Shown here: positions 35,271 to 44,239 of the stretch, piece by piece | Layout: each line of letters starts with the position of its first letter | Numbering within the stretch: the stretch's first letter is position 1 | Source: Mucilaginibacter boryungensis | Lineage (GTDB): Bacteria; Bacteroidota; Bacteroidia; Sphingobacteriales; Sphingobacteriaceae | Direction of reading: 5' to 3' | Length of the DNA: 64,000 nucleotides | Assembly: GCF_015221995.1 (NCBI RefSeq) | Contig: NZ_JADFFM010000002.1 | Span: 558,001-622,000, forward strand | Position numbers and translations under genes: made by a program | The notes under the pieces: generated by a model | The model's input: only the letters and a program-made list of their open reading frames with translations | What the model was told of the DNA's origin: nothing | Database searches by the model: none

Positions 35271-36204
35271 GCTGGCCCAATCGTGGGAATCGCAAAGCCT
35301 GGCGCCGGGTGCCTTCGGCGACTACGAAGGTGTGGTAGACCTGTCCGACTTTATGGTTCAGCGCTACCTGACCAAAATTCAGATCGCCAACGAGCGTTTG
35401 TACTGGCTTGGCAAAGCAGCCACCAAAGAAGCCACTTTTACTGCTGATTTCACCGGTTTGTTACCGGCTATTGCAGCAGCAAGCGGCGTCTACAAAGTTG
35501 GTTTAAGCAAATCGGCCACCAGCATGGCGGCAACTGCTATCAACGCATCCGGCGTAGTGACTGTAAGCAGCACCGCTACTCTATCGGATGGCGACGTGGT
35601 AACCATCACCGCGGTAACCGGTACCAGCAAAGATACCACTAACGGCGGTTCGGGTGTAGATGTACAGGGACAATCGTACTTTATCCAGGTGTTAAGCGCT
35701 ACTACTTTTAAACTGGTGCGCAACTATAACGAGATTAACACTCGCAAATCGGCAACCTTCAGCGGCACATCAACTGCAGCTACGGTAAGCTACATAAATG
35801 CCAGCAATGTGCTGGGTGTATTAAATGGTGTGTTTTCGCAACTGGACCCGGCCGACCGTAGCCAGGAAGATTTTAACCTGCAAATACCATTGCATGTAGG
35901 CTATGCTTACGCCCAGGCACAGGCCAACAACGCTACCAATGTGCTGAATGCCTTTACCGATAAAAAGAAAATGGATTACTTAGGTATCCCCTTGCAATTG
36001 ATGAACCACTGGCAGGCCAACACTATTTTAGGCGCCCGCTCATCAAACCTGTTCCTGGGTGTCGATCTGTTAGGCGATGCTTCAGAACTGTCAACCGTTT
36101 ACATGAAGCCTTATACCAACGATAATGTGGTACGCATGAAGGCCCGCATGAAAGCAGCGGTAAACTTCAAGTTTGCAAACGAACTGTTCTATCTGTCAGC
36201 GTAG
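35254..36204 (+). pseudogene. Phage major capsid-like protein, N-terminally truncated
   Basis: About 316 codons, opening directly out of the terminase fragment without an ATG (first possible start is GTG 35254). TADFTGLLPAIAAASGVYKV and the C-terminal NHWQANTILGARSSNLFLGV and LSTVYMKPYTNDNVVRMKAR fit Bacteroidota phage capsid proteins of HK97-like type. An inserted Ig-like stretch (residues about 85-175, DGDVVTITAVTGTSKDT) sits in the middle. A deletion between the large terminase and this gene explains the loss of its N-terminus and of any protease in between. Confidence 0.7.
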
Positions 36205-36211
36205 CCGACAA

Positions 36212-36300
36212 TGAGTGAGGGATGGATTGAGTGATTGAGTGAATAATTAAAATACCGCTTCGTCCCATTCACTCATTCCATCAATCACTCATCCACTCAT
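36212..36300. repeat. Self-complementary word repeat ('gagtgattgagtgaa')
   Basis: The left arm 'ggattgagtgattgagtgaa' is complementary to the right arm 'ttcactcattccatcaatca', forming a long hairpin after the capsid gene. Confidence 0.65.
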
Positions 36301-36331
36301 TAATTCAATATCAATAATTAAAATTACACCC

Positions 36332-36916
36332 ATGCCCATTTACAATAAAATAAACGCAGGCTTTGCACTTGGCACAGCCGAACCGGTAACATCCGGTATT
36401 GAAGACGTAATCTACATCTTTAACGAAGATGAAATCGCCCTTACTTATGATGCTTTGAATTCGCTGATCGTATCAGGCTTGACAGCCGTTGGCAGTGCCA
36501 AGGTTTACAAGTTTACCGGTACCAATAACAGCTTTAACAGCACATCAAAACTAACTAAAACCCAGGTTGGCCCACGCTATACCGAAGAGATTGACTTCAA
36601 CATTGCTGGTCTTTCTACATCAGTTAAAGCACAGCTAATGGCTATGGGTTACGGCAGGGTGCGTGCCATCACTATCAACAACTACAAAGCCGGCGATTCA
36701 GCCATTGAATTATTTGGCGCGGTAAACGGATTGATCCTGACCGATGCCGAGCGTAACGCTGCCGACGAAGGTGTTGAAGGCGGCTACAAATTAAAGCTAA
36801 CCAACCCCGACAAGCTGAAAGAGCCCTACCCGCCACGCGCCGTATCTATAGCACCTGATTCAGGCTCGGCGACCTATGCCAGCACGCTGGCCGCTTTGGA
36901 AGCACTGGTAGATTAA
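36332..36916 (+). CDS. Putative phage tail tube-like protein
   Basis: A 194-residue protein with alternating short beta strands (TSGIEDVIYIFNEDEIALTY, and LTKTQVGPRYTEEIDFNIAG) and a C-terminal Thr/Ala tail. Its size, composition and place after the capsid fit tail tube or stopper proteins of Bacteroidota phages. I cannot see a diagnostic motif. It seems intact. Confidence 0.55.
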   Translation: MPIYNKINAGFALGTAEPVTSGIEDVIYIFNEDEIALTYDALNSLIVSGLTAVGSAKVYKFTGTNNSFNSTSKLTKTQVGPRYTEEIDFNIAGLSTSVKAQLMAMGYGRVRAITINNYKAGDSAIELFGAVNGLILTDAERNAADEGVEGGYKLKLTNPDKLKEPYPPRAVSIAPDSGSATYASTLAALEALVD

Positions 36917-37003
36917 GCCCCCGCCCCCTAAAAGGGGAATTTATAAATGATTTACAAACATCTAATCAAAGTCCTCCCTTTAGGGAGGATTTAGGAGGGC
37001 TAA
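36917..37003. repeat. Inverted pair of C-rich repeats
   Basis: 'gcccccgccccctaaaaggg' then 'ctccctttagggaggattta' in opposite orientation; same class as 33475-33545. Confidence 0.65.
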
Positions 37004-37005
37004 AT

Positions 37006-37260
37006 ATGAAGAAATACATCCTAAAACCCGGCAAGCACCAATTTGTTCCCGGCGAACATGCCCGGCACAATAACGATAACCTGACCGATGCTGAAGCTAA
37101 ATGGTACCTGGAACGGTATCCGCATATACGGTCGATGTTTAGGGATAGTCCGGAACCGGGGGAGACGAAAAGTCTTAAAGCAAAAAGAAAACGAATCGGT
37201 GAAATCATACCAAAATCTGTGAAATCTAAAACAAATGAAAACCTACCTGCCACAAATTGA
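37006..37260 (+). CDS. Small phage hypothetical protein
   Basis: An 84-residue basic protein. KYILKPGKHQFVPGEHARHN and NLTDAEAKWYLERYPHIRSM look like small head or tail accessory proteins of Bacteroidota phages. It overlaps the portal gene by 26 bases. Confidence 0.6.
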   Translation: MKKYILKPGKHQFVPGEHARHNNDNLTDAEAKWYLERYPHIRSMFRDSPEPGETKSLKAKRKRIGEIIPKSVKSKTNENLPATN

Positions 37261-38518
37261 ACGTCGCATTATAGTTCGCCCTAACCAAACCTATGGTATA
37301 CTGAATTATGATGCTGACAATGCTTACCCGCAGCGTATGCTGGAACTGGTGGGCGCATCGCCTACGGCAAAGGATTGCTGGAACAAGCGCGCCAAGTTTA
37401 TTGCCGGTAACGGGTTTGAGGAAGCTGATTTGGGTAAACAAGTAATTAACAGCAAAGGCTTAACACTGGCTAAATTGTTAAAAGCTATCGCATCAGATAA
37501 GGCGCTTTTCAGCGGATTTGGCATCCATGTAAATTATAATGCCAATTTTAAAATAGCCTCGGTTAATTATGTAAAGTTCGAGGACATTCGTATGGGCGAT
37601 ACCGATTGCGCCGAAACCGCTGACAAGTACGCTATCTATTTTGACTGGGGCCGCAAAACTTGGAAAAACATCATGCGCAGCAAGATCACTTTCCTGGATA
37701 AGTACAATCCCGACCCGGAAGTGATCACCAAACAGATATCAGCAGCAGGTGGCTGGGAACAATACAAAGGCCAGCTCTTTTATTTCAACCCTGAAGTTGA
37801 TGATTACCCACTGATAGAAGCCGACAGCGTTTGGGAAGATTTTGAGACTGAAGCTGGTATCAAGATATTCAACAACCGCGAAGTGATCACCGGTTTCCTG
37901 CCATCAACCATGCTGTTTATGCCATCGCGCCGCGAGGAAGCCGACAATGCTGGCCCCGATATGGGCGATGAGCCTTATAGCAATGTACCAAGTCAATTGG
38001 AAAAAGACCTGGGGACTTTCCAGGGTGCAAAAAGCGCGCAAAAGATCATTGTTATTGAGTATGAAGATGAAGCATCAAAACCGGAGTTTAAGCCCTATGC
38101 TATCCAGAACAACGATAAGCTTTTTGAAAGCACCGAACGCTCGGTCGAGGCGCGTATCATCAAAGGCTTCTCTGTTCCAAAGGAACTGATCAACTCAGAA
38201 AAAACCTCAGGACTTAGCAACGGTGGCGAAAAGAAACAAGCCATCCGCGAGTTTAATGACAATACCGCGCCCGAACGCCTGGAGATAGCTGAAACATTTG
38301 CCGAGATCTTCGGCAGGTTTTACACTAGCATCAATCCATCAGGTAACTGGAACATCATCCCTGTCCCTGCCGATGTAGCCGACGATAACGCAGGCATACT
38401 GGCTGGCAGTAGCATTAATCAGCTGTTACTATCTAACCTGCCTACAGCCAACAAAACCGCTATCCTTATCCATGCCTACGGTTTTAAACCTGCCGAGGCA
38501 GAAGCAATGACGAATTAG
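37235..38518 (+). CDS. Phage portal protein
   Basis: A 427-residue protein of the ring through which DNA enters the head. TYGILNYDADNAYPQRMLEL and WNKRAKFIAGNGFEEADLG match the start of Bacteroidota portal proteins. NDKLFESTERSVEARIIKGF, then SVPKELINSEKTSGLSNGGE, is the stem region. No frame disruption is seen. Its position after capsid and tail tube is unlike the common order terminase-portal-capsid and suggests a different phage group or rearrangement. Confidence 0.75.
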   Translation: MKTYLPQIERRIIVRPNQTYGILNYDADNAYPQRMLELVGASPTAKDCWNKRAKFIAGNGFEEADLGKQVINSKGLTLAKLLKAIASDKALFSGFGIHVNYNANFKIASVNYVKFEDIRMGDTDCAETADKYAIYFDWGRKTWKNIMRSKITFLDKYNPDPEVITKQISAAGGWEQYKGQLFYFNPEVDDYPLIEADSVWEDFETEAGIKIFNNREVITGFLPSTMLFMPSRREEADNAGPDMGDEPYSNVPSQLEKDLGTFQGAKSAQKIIVIEYEDEASKPEFKPYAIQNNDKLFESTERSVEARIIKGFSVPKELINSEKTSGLSNGGEKKQAIREFNDNTAPERLEIAETFAEIFGRFYTSINPSGNWNIIPVPADVADDNAGILAGSSINQLLLSNLPTANKTAILIHAYGFKPAEAEAMTN

Positions 38519-38520
38519 CT

Positions 38521-38605
38521 ATGAGTTCTGAGTGATGGGGTTTGAGTCACTATTACAATTACTCCCTATCACTAACTCATAGCTCTCTACTCAAAACTCA
38601 TAACT
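38521..38605. repeat. Self-complementary word repeat ('gagttctgagtgatgggg')
   Basis: The left arm 'ctatgagttctgagtgatgg' and the right arm 'actcatagctctctactcaa' are complementary with mismatches. Confidence 0.6.
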
Positions 38606-38608
38606 TAT

Positions 38609-39208
38609 ATGAACATCATTAACCAAACCACTTTTCAGCGCTTTGAAGATATCAGCCTGAATATTAAACCCGAACGCCTTAATGTGTTCATTAGTAAGGC
38701 ACAGGAACTTGACCTGAAACCATTTTTGGGTTATGCCTTATACTTTGACCTGCTTAAACATTTTAACGACGATGGCACTCTGAAAGATGATGCACCACAA
38801 CCGTATAAAGACCTGATAAATGGCACAGAATACCTGGATAAACGCGGCTATATAGTGCTGTACCAGGGCCTTGGGCCGCTGATGGTGTACTTTACCTTTG
38901 CCCGCTTTATTGAGGACGATGCAGTGCATTATACGGCTACAGGTCCGGTAATAAAACAACGCGAAAGTGGCAACTCCTTAACTGCTGCCGACATTACCAA
39001 ACTGGTAGAACAGCAGCGCAGTACAGCCAACGCCTACGCCAATGAAGCAGAACGCTTCCTGCGCGATCATCAAAGCGATTTCCCGCTGTGGAGCTATAAC
39101 CCTAAAAACAAATCGGCACGGCAGGCTGGCCCGCGCATACGTGGTGTCGACAAAACTGAGCGTACACCTTTCCGCAGCGATGAATTTAACTGTCTGTCGC
39201 CTGTATAA
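38609..39208 (+). CDS. Phage head-tail connector-like protein (DUF6712-like)
   Basis: A 199-residue helical protein. IKPERLNVFISKAQELDLKP, then PYKDLINGTEYLDKRGYIVL and QGLGPLMVYFTFARFIEDD, resemble the DUF6712 group found after portal or capsid genes in Bacteroidota phages. The position fits a connector. No enzyme motif is visible. Confidence 0.6.
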   Translation: MNIINQTTFQRFEDISLNIKPERLNVFISKAQELDLKPFLGYALYFDLLKHFNDDGTLKDDAPQPYKDLINGTEYLDKRGYIVLYQGLGPLMVYFTFARFIEDDAVHYTATGPVIKQRESGNSLTAADITKLVEQQRSTANAYANEAERFLRDHQSDFPLWSYNPKNKSARQAGPRIRGVDKTERTPFRSDEFNCLSPV

Positions 39209-39229
39209 CCTATAACCAAGTAACTTATT

Positions 39230-41854
39230 ATGGATAAAAAACTAAGCGAATTAACATCGGCAGCCTCTATTGACGCGGCTGATGTTTCCCTCCTTGTCCA
39301 CAACAATACCGACTACCAGTATAGCTTTGCCACGCTGCTATCGTTCTTAAGTAGCAATCTTTCCACCGGTGCAGCCATCAGCTTCGGCACAACCCTACCC
39401 CAAAACACAACGGGTAAAAACGGCGATGTGTTTGTGAATACCACAGCAGGCAGCTTCGCGCAAAAAATATCGGGCACCTGGAATGTGGTATATACCTTAC
39501 CATCAGGCAGTACCCAAAACAATGGCACTGTGCTTTATGGTTTAGGTGTCCCCACCAGCGCAACCGGGCTTAATAACGATACCTATATTAATACTGCCAC
39601 AGGTATCTTCTACAAAAAAACAGCCGGCGCCTGGAACCCTGTATTTACCATGCTAAATGGCCCGGCAGGAGCCAAAGGCGACAAGGGGGATAAAGGAGAT
39701 ACCGGTGCTGCCGGACGTACCATATTACAAGGCGCAACCAATCCATCAAATAGTACAGATGGCGTTAACGGCGATTTTTATATCAACACCTCAACCTACA
39801 CGTTGTTCGGCCCAAAAACCGCTAGCGTGTGGGGAACAGGGACTACGCTGATTGGTCCGCAGGGTGAAAAAGGGGATACGGGGGATACAGGGTCGCAGGG
39901 AGTGGCCGGCGCCAAAGGCGACACGGGTGATACAGGGCCCCAAGGAGTTCCCGGCGAGAAAGGTGACACAGGCCCTGTCGGTCCGGGTCTTCCAGTTGGA
40001 GGTGCGGTGGGACAGGTGCTAAAAAAATCAAGTAGCGAAGACTATGCTATTGAGTGGGCTAATGAAAGCGGCGGCGATGGCGGCAGCGATTTAGATGCGA
40101 ATGAAATAGTGTTCGGGAATACCGATGGCAGTATGCTGCAAGATGATGAATTAACATTCGATCCGGAAACAAAATCGTTACAGGTTGGATTGGTTATAGA
40201 AGAACCCGCAGCGCCTACTGGCAACATTGTGTTTTTTGGAACTTCAATAACCGAAGGGGGTGGTGCTTCAGCAGACGCTTTTCGCTATAGCTCATTAGTG
40301 GCTCAAATACTTGGTTTAACAGAAGTTAACCTTGGCTTGCCGGGTTCTTCAGTTGAGAAACGCACGCCATATAATTTGCCAGCAAACATAAGCTTTATTG
40401 ATAGGATAAGCACAATTCCCGTATATGCTGATACTGATATGTGGATAGTTGTAGAAGTTGGGCCAAATGACTTCTATTCGGCAAGTGCAAATTATAACCC
40501 AGGAAATTACGAAACAGATTTAACAACATTTATTAACGCAGTCTTATCTGCTGGTTGGCCTGTCAGTAAAATTTTATTGTTGTCAAACTCGTACCTTAAA
40601 ACAACGATTTATAACGGAACTACCTATGTAGACACTGTTTATCAAGATTTTATTACAGCTACCCATAATGTCGCAACTACTAAAGGGGTGCTATATTTAA
40701 ACATGTTTGACTATTTAAATGATCGCGGCGGTGATGTTAACATGAATGACAGCTTGCACCCTAATGACAGGGGGCATAGCTTACAAGCAAACGCAATTAT
40801 TAATAAGTTATCCCCTCCCGCCGTTTATAAAAATGGCCAAAAATTAGCCGTTAACGGTTTAGCTGAATTTTCTGAATTAAAACTTAATAGCGATGCCGTC
40901 ATTGCCGAAAGCGGCCAGGTACTAATTGGCCGTGGTCCTGATGGAAGATTAGGGGTGCTTTTAAAGCTTCCGGCCAATATAAAAACGGGGGATGTAATCA
41001 CCATATCGGGCCAGTTAATTACGCCTACTGGCATCGAGGGAACAGGGTATGCACCTGGGGTAAATGATTGGTTGCTGCCTGAAAATGTACTATTTGCTCA
41101 AAAAGGAGATCAAGCTGGTATTCATACCGAAACGCGTCTTGTCAATTCAAACGGGGGATATAGCTTTAAAACTTCTTTTGATAATGCAGGGTATCCGCTT
41201 GTTGACTGGATAAACGGCGCTGGCGCTGTAGCAATGCGTGTGCTACAAAGCGGCGATGTGAATGTTTTGGGAAGTTTAAATGTTGGGCAGGGTGCATTTG
41301 GGTTAAAGGCCGGTGTTAGTCCTGAAATTTATGGGACGTTTGAACCATTTAACGTGGTGGGAACACTTATAAAGAATAGCTATCACGAAGGATATATAGC
41401 ATTTATGCCGCCTGATGGGATAACTGACGGCACGTTAATTGAAGCAATGCGCATAATGGCTGGCGGTGATGTTGTAATAAAAACGCATCTTATAGGTAAC
41501 GCCGACTTTAGCGCTAAAGGAGACGATAACGCATATGCTCAAAGATGTTTCGTTTTGCCAAAAGCTAAAACCGGCGCTGTCGTTTCTTTTCAAAGGGAAA
41601 GTATATACGGTACGATAGCCTTACCAATAACAGGCGATATTAGTTTTGTTCAGGTTGCTGACCCGGACGATCTGCAGGACAAGTTCGGGATGGTATGTCA
41701 AATGATACACAATGATTCCGCAGAGCCTTCGTATCCCTCTGCATTTAAAAAACTAAGCGGTTCGGGCGACTATGTGCCAGGTGAAAATAACTACATATTT
41801 TGCGAATATTTAAGCGACGATGTAATTCTTTATAACATTCAACAAGCAAGCTAA
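39230..41854 (+). CDS. Tail fibre with collagen-like repeats and SGNH hydrolase domain
   Basis: An 874-residue modular protein. Residues 1-140 form a beta-rich stem. Collagen-like Gly-X-Y repeats are at 144-162 and 209-253 (GEKGDTGDTG type). An SGNH hydrolase domain covers about 331-530: block I GTSIT (337-341, the Ser nucleophile), block II Gly in GLPGSS, block III GPND (411-414) and the catalytic DSLH pair Asp507/His510. The remainder is beta-structured fibre with LSVLGSLNVGQG-like turns. It probably binds and de-acetylates a surface glycan of the host. The SGNH-to-end part is more AT-rich than the first third. Its stop TAA overlaps the next ATG. Confidence 0.8.
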   Translation: MDKKLSELTSAASIDAADVSLLVHNNTDYQYSFATLLSFLSSNLSTGAAISFGTTLPQNTTGKNGDVFVNTTAGSFAQKISGTWNVVYTLPSGSTQNNGTVLYGLGVPTSATGLNNDTYINTATGIFYKKTAGAWNPVFTMLNGPAGAKGDKGDKGDTGAAGRTILQGATNPSNSTDGVNGDFYINTSTYTLFGPKTASVWGTGTTLIGPQGEKGDTGDTGSQGVAGAKGDTGDTGPQGVPGEKGDTGPVGPGLPVGGAVGQVLKKSSSEDYAIEWANESGGDGGSDLDANEIVFGNTDGSMLQDDELTFDPETKSLQVGLVIEEPAAPTGNIVFFGTSITEGGGASADAFRYSSLVAQILGLTEVNLGLPGSSVEKRTPYNLPANISFIDRISTIPVYADTDMWIVVEVGPNDFYSASANYNPGNYETDLTTFINAVLSAGWPVSKILLLSNSYLKTTIYNGTTYVDTVYQDFITATHNVATTKGVLYLNMFDYLNDRGGDVNMNDSLHPNDRGHSLQANAIINKLSPPAVYKNGQKLAVNGLAEFSELKLNSDAVIAESGQVLIGRGPDGRLGVLLKLPANIKTGDVITISGQLITPTGIEGTGYAPGVNDWLLPENVLFAQKGDQAGIHTETRLVNSNGGYSFKTSFDNAGYPLVDWINGAGAVAMRVLQSGDVNVLGSLNVGQGAFGLKAGVSPEIYGTFEPFNVVGTLIKNSYHEGYIAFMPPDGITDGTLIEAMRIMAGGDVVIKTHLIGNADFSAKGDDNAYAQRCFVLPKAKTGAVVSFQRESIYGTIALPITGDISFVQVADPDDLQDKFGMVCQMIHNDSAEPSYPSAFKKLSGSGDYVPGENNYIFCEYLSDDVILYNIQQAS

Positions 41855-42204
41855 TGTTAAAGAAAATGATGTATAGCGGGGGCGTCGTTTTGCCTAAAGT
41901 GATTTTAATAAATAATTCTTCAGTCGGTTCCGCTACGGTAGATTTAAGGCTATCAAGTGACCCAACTACGGGCGCAGGAGTGATTACGGCCGATGCGGGG
42001 GAAAAGAACACCTATAACCTATTTAATTTTAATTCGCTTGACGTTAAGGTATTTGTTTCAGGTGACGGCCCTTATACTGTAATATATAAGGATGCTGTAA
42101 GTAGTGGTAGCGAAAACATATACGCAGTCCCGCCCGACGATCCCCAAACCACGATATTCAACCAAACACCCAATATTAAGATAACGATAGAAGATGCTTT
42201 TTAA
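41854..42204 (+). CDS. Phage hypothetical protein after the fibre
   Basis: A 116-residue, beta-rich, acidic protein starting at ATG 41854, overlapping the fibre stop (TAATG). VILINNSSVGSATVDLRLSS and TYNLFNFNSLDVKVFVSGDG suggest an Ig-like strand pattern. It may be a fibre chaperone or tip protein, judged by position only. Confidence 0.55.
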   Translation: MLKKMMYSGGVVLPKVILINNSSVGSATVDLRLSSDPTTGAGVITADAGEKNTYNLFNFNSLDVKVFVSGDGPYTVIYKDAVSSGSENIYAVPPDDPQTTIFNQTPNIKITIEDAF

Positions 42205-42210
42205 AACAGT

Positions 42211-42330
42211 TTAAAAGTGTAGTTGCTTTTTGGGTATGGTTTCCCATTCATCGCCGGTATAAAAAGCTTGTGAGGCCAAAGGGTCACCTAATTGGGGGGC
42301 AACATCCCTTATCTTGCTACAGCGCTTACA
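42211..42330 (-). pseudogene. Short coding remnant on the opposite strand
   Basis: A 39-codon open stretch reading CKRCSKIRDVAPQLGDPLAS, then QAFYTGDEWETIPKKQLHF and stop. It looks like the end of a real protein with a CxxC pair, but no start exists and upstream frames are broken. It interrupts the plus-strand phage gene order between fibre accessory gene and holin. Confidence 0.35.
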
Positions 42331-42408
42331 CTAGTTTAGCCTTGTCTTACGGACATGTATATTATTCCTTAGATAACGAGCTTAACTATAGCTGACTATA
42401 AAGACAAT

Positions 42409-42669
42409 ATGTCAATATTAAACCCCATTCTTATAATTCCAATGAAAACTTCTCCCCTATACCGCCTTAACCTACAGGATGTGGGTAAAGGCCTAATTAT
42501 CGCCATTGCCGGTGGTTTTATATCGGCTATAGAAGTAAGCTTTAGCGCTGGTTCGTTTACCTTTAACTGGAAACAGATTGGCATGACTGCACTTGCTTCC
42601 GGAGTGGCTTACCTGGTCAAAAATTTCTTTACACCCGCAAAATTAATCAGTGATGATGCAGTTAAGTGA
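42409..42669 (+). CDS. Putative holin
   Basis: An 86-residue protein with two hydrophobic segments (GKGLIIAIAGGFISAIEVSF, then GMTALASGVAYLVKNFF). The pattern DVxKGLIxAxxGxxxxA ... LxSGVAYLxKNF is typical of Bacteroidota phage holins. It lies directly before the lysozyme and overlaps it by 17 bases. Another start at ATG 42442 is possible. Confidence 0.7.
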   Translation: MSILNPILIIPMKTSPLYRLNLQDVGKGLIIAIAGGFISAIEVSFSAGSFTFNWKQIGMTALASGVAYLVKNFFTPAKLISDDAVK

Positions 42670-43114
42670 TTATGGTGAAGCCCTCATTAAAAACTTTGAG
42701 GGACTTAGGTTATCTGCCTACCGCGACAGCGCGGGCGTATGGACCATTGGTTATGGCTCAACCCGTTATCACGATGGCAAAGTTGTAAAACCCAGCGATA
42801 AACTGGCCAGCGACGCACAAGCGGACGCGTTGTTCCGCAATACCCTGGGCGTTTATGCAGATGCCGTTAACCAGCGTGTTAAAGTTCCGTTGACACAAAA
42901 TCAGTTCGATGCATTAGTATCATTCGTTTACAACACCGGTACAGCCTCGGGCAAAACCTTGTTCGAAAAACTGAATGCGCACGATTACGCCGGCGCGGCA
43001 AATCAATTTTTGCAATGGAATAAGATCACCGATCCGCATACCGGTAATAAAATAGTATGCGATGCTTTAGTAAAACGCCGCGCTACCGAGCGCGCTTTAT
43101 TTTTAAAACCATGA
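42653..43114 (+). CDS. Phage lysozyme (GH24 endolysin)
   Basis: A 153-residue T4/lambda R-type muramidase. The catalytic Glu is in NFEGLRLSAYRDSAGVWTIG, with Asp and Thr following at the usual spacing (YRDSAGVWTIGYG). The C-terminal ITDPHTGNKIVCDALVKRRA is also typical. It starts at ATG 42653 or 42656. Together with the holin and the next membrane protein it forms the lysis cassette. Confidence 0.92.
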   Translation: MMQLSDYGEALIKNFEGLRLSAYRDSAGVWTIGYGSTRYHDGKVVKPSDKLASDAQADALFRNTLGVYADAVNQRVKVPLTQNQFDALVSFVYNTGTASGKTLFEKLNAHDYAGAANQFLQWNKITDPHTGNKIVCDALVKRRATERALFLKP

Positions 43115-43356
43115 CAAGCATTGAGCATCAACAATTAAAGGGCATTACTGTAAAGAACCTTGTAGTAACCGTAGTAAGCACAGCAAGTATTGTGGCATCG
43201 GTAATGACCACCTATTTCCAATTAAAAGGCGACATCTATGCCGTAAAGGTAACGCAGGAAGCCCAGAACCGTGTAAACGAGGTCCGGTTAAAAGTGTTGG
43301 AAGGGCAAGTGGCCATATTACAAACTGAAGTTGAACAATTAAAAAAACAAAATTAA
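43111..43356 (+). CDS. Small membrane protein with coiled coil (possible spanin or lysis accessory)
   Basis: An 81-residue protein whose ATG overlaps the lysozyme stop (ATGA). The membrane helix is NLVVTVVSTASIVASVMTTY, and a coiled coil follows (VNEVRLKVLEGQVAILQTEV). One transmembrane helix plus a long coiled coil is the layout of inner-membrane spanins. No cognate outer-membrane lipoprotein is seen, so this is only a suggestion. Confidence 0.55.
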   Translation: MTSIEHQQLKGITVKNLVVTVVSTASIVASVMTTYFQLKGDIYAVKVTQEAQNRVNEVRLKVLEGQVAILQTEVEQLKKQN

Positions 43357-43357
43357 C

Positions 43358-43810
43358 ATGAGTTTAAAATCATTTTTAACCAAAATTTGGGCAAGCATTA
43401 AAGCGTTGTTTGATGGTATGCCCGCCGAATTAAAAACTGCCATACATATTGGCGTCGTCGTAACCGAAAACATTAAGCAATTTGTTGATTCACCGGCGGC
43501 AGATGTGTTGACCGTACTTATTCCCGGCGACGTGGACGATAATGTAAAACAGTTATTACGCACTAATTTGCCAGTTATATTAACAGAATTGAAACTGGCC
43601 GATAGCTGCGCAGAGTTAACAGACCCCTCACAAATAGCTATTTGCGCCATTAAAGTGTTACAAGGTTTAGACGGAAAAGTACAGGGTGCTTTTCTGCATA
43701 ACATCTCTATTATGCTTGCCCAGATTGTTGCCGATGGTAAACTAAGCTGGAGCGATGGGGTTTATTTACTGGAATGGTATTACCAGCATCAATACAAATC
43801 TGCAGCTTAA
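43358..43810 (+). CDS. Phage-associated helical hypothetical protein
   Basis: A 150-residue protein. SFLTKIWASIKALFDGMPAE, then helices with AADVLTVLIPGDVDDNVKQ and SCAELTDPSQIAICAIKVLQ. Similar proteins are common behind lysis genes in Bacteroidota prophages. No function is known. It converges on the OB-fold gene with 4 bases overlap. Confidence 0.6.
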   Translation: MSLKSFLTKIWASIKALFDGMPAELKTAIHIGVVVTENIKQFVDSPAADVLTVLIPGDVDDNVKQLLRTNLPVILTELKLADSCAELTDPSQIAICAIKVLQGLDGKVQGAFLHNISIMLAQIVADGKLSWSDGVYLLEWYYQHQYKSAA

Positions 43811-44151
43811 TTCACCACTATCTGCCTAGGCTCTAACGCTACAATCTCTAACTGATTTTTATACAATATAAGCACACCGGTTGCGCATAGGTGTTTTCCT
43901 TTCAAATTAGCCCAATCTAATTGTATCCGGTTCCCTTTTATAGCCACAGTAAATTTTTGATGCGGATATATCCCGCCCATATTTAATAAGGTGAGTGTAT
44001 CAGCAACGATTTTTATACCGCTTACATAATCACATAAAGTAACGGTTTTGCCCAGGTGCTTTTTAATATTCAGGGTATCAGTTATTTGCTGCGCCTGGCT
44101 TATAAAAGCAAATGCAAATATTAGAATAATGATGGTAAAAAGCTTTCTCAT
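43807..44151 (-). CDS. Secreted OB-fold-like protein
   Basis: A 114-residue protein with a signal peptide (MRKLFTIIILIFAFAFISQA, then QQ). The mature part is a short five-strand pattern: HLGKTVTLCDYVSGIKIVAD, then TLLNMGGIYPHQKFTVAIKG and KHLCATGVLILYKNQLEIVA. This order (GKxVxVxGxV ... L.l.....q.ltVvi.G) suggests an OB-fold of the tRNA_anti-like secreted type. ATG 44151 is chosen because it starts the signal peptide. The function is unknown. Confidence 0.65.
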   Translation of the reverse strand: MRKLFTIIILIFAFAFISQAQQITDTLNIKKHLGKTVTLCDYVSGIKIVADTLTLLNMGGIYPHQKFTVAIKGNRIQLDWANLKGKHLCATGVLILYKNQLEIVALEPRQIVVN

Positions 44152-44239
44152 GCTATTAACACAACAGCGCTTGCAATAAGTTTTATTTAATAAACCAGCA
44201 TGCATAAAATTGTTAAATTAAAAAGGAGAATTCTGCCCT

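Larger units (their letters stand above)
34079..43810 (+). mobile_element. Decayed prophage
   Basis: All genes run on the plus strand in packaging, head, tail fibre, lysis order: small terminase, truncated large terminase, 5'-truncated capsid, tail-tube-like protein, portal, connector-like, fibre, holin, GH24 lysozyme. Integrase, protease, tape measure and baseplate genes are missing, and the terminase-capsid joint is a deletion. Gaps hold host-type dispersed repeats, so the element has been resident for some time. The borders are estimated from gene content; no att repeat was found. Confidence 0.8.

Noticed and set aside
35254..36204. Capsid-like gene as the missing encapsulin for EncFtn
   Set aside because: It lacks its N-terminus, carries an Ig-like insert and matches phage capsid phrases; it is on the other strand and inside a phage gene order.
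34079..43810. Gene transfer agent or tailocin instead of prophage
   Set aside because: No tape measure, sheath or baseplate genes, and the large terminase is truncated; decay explains it better.
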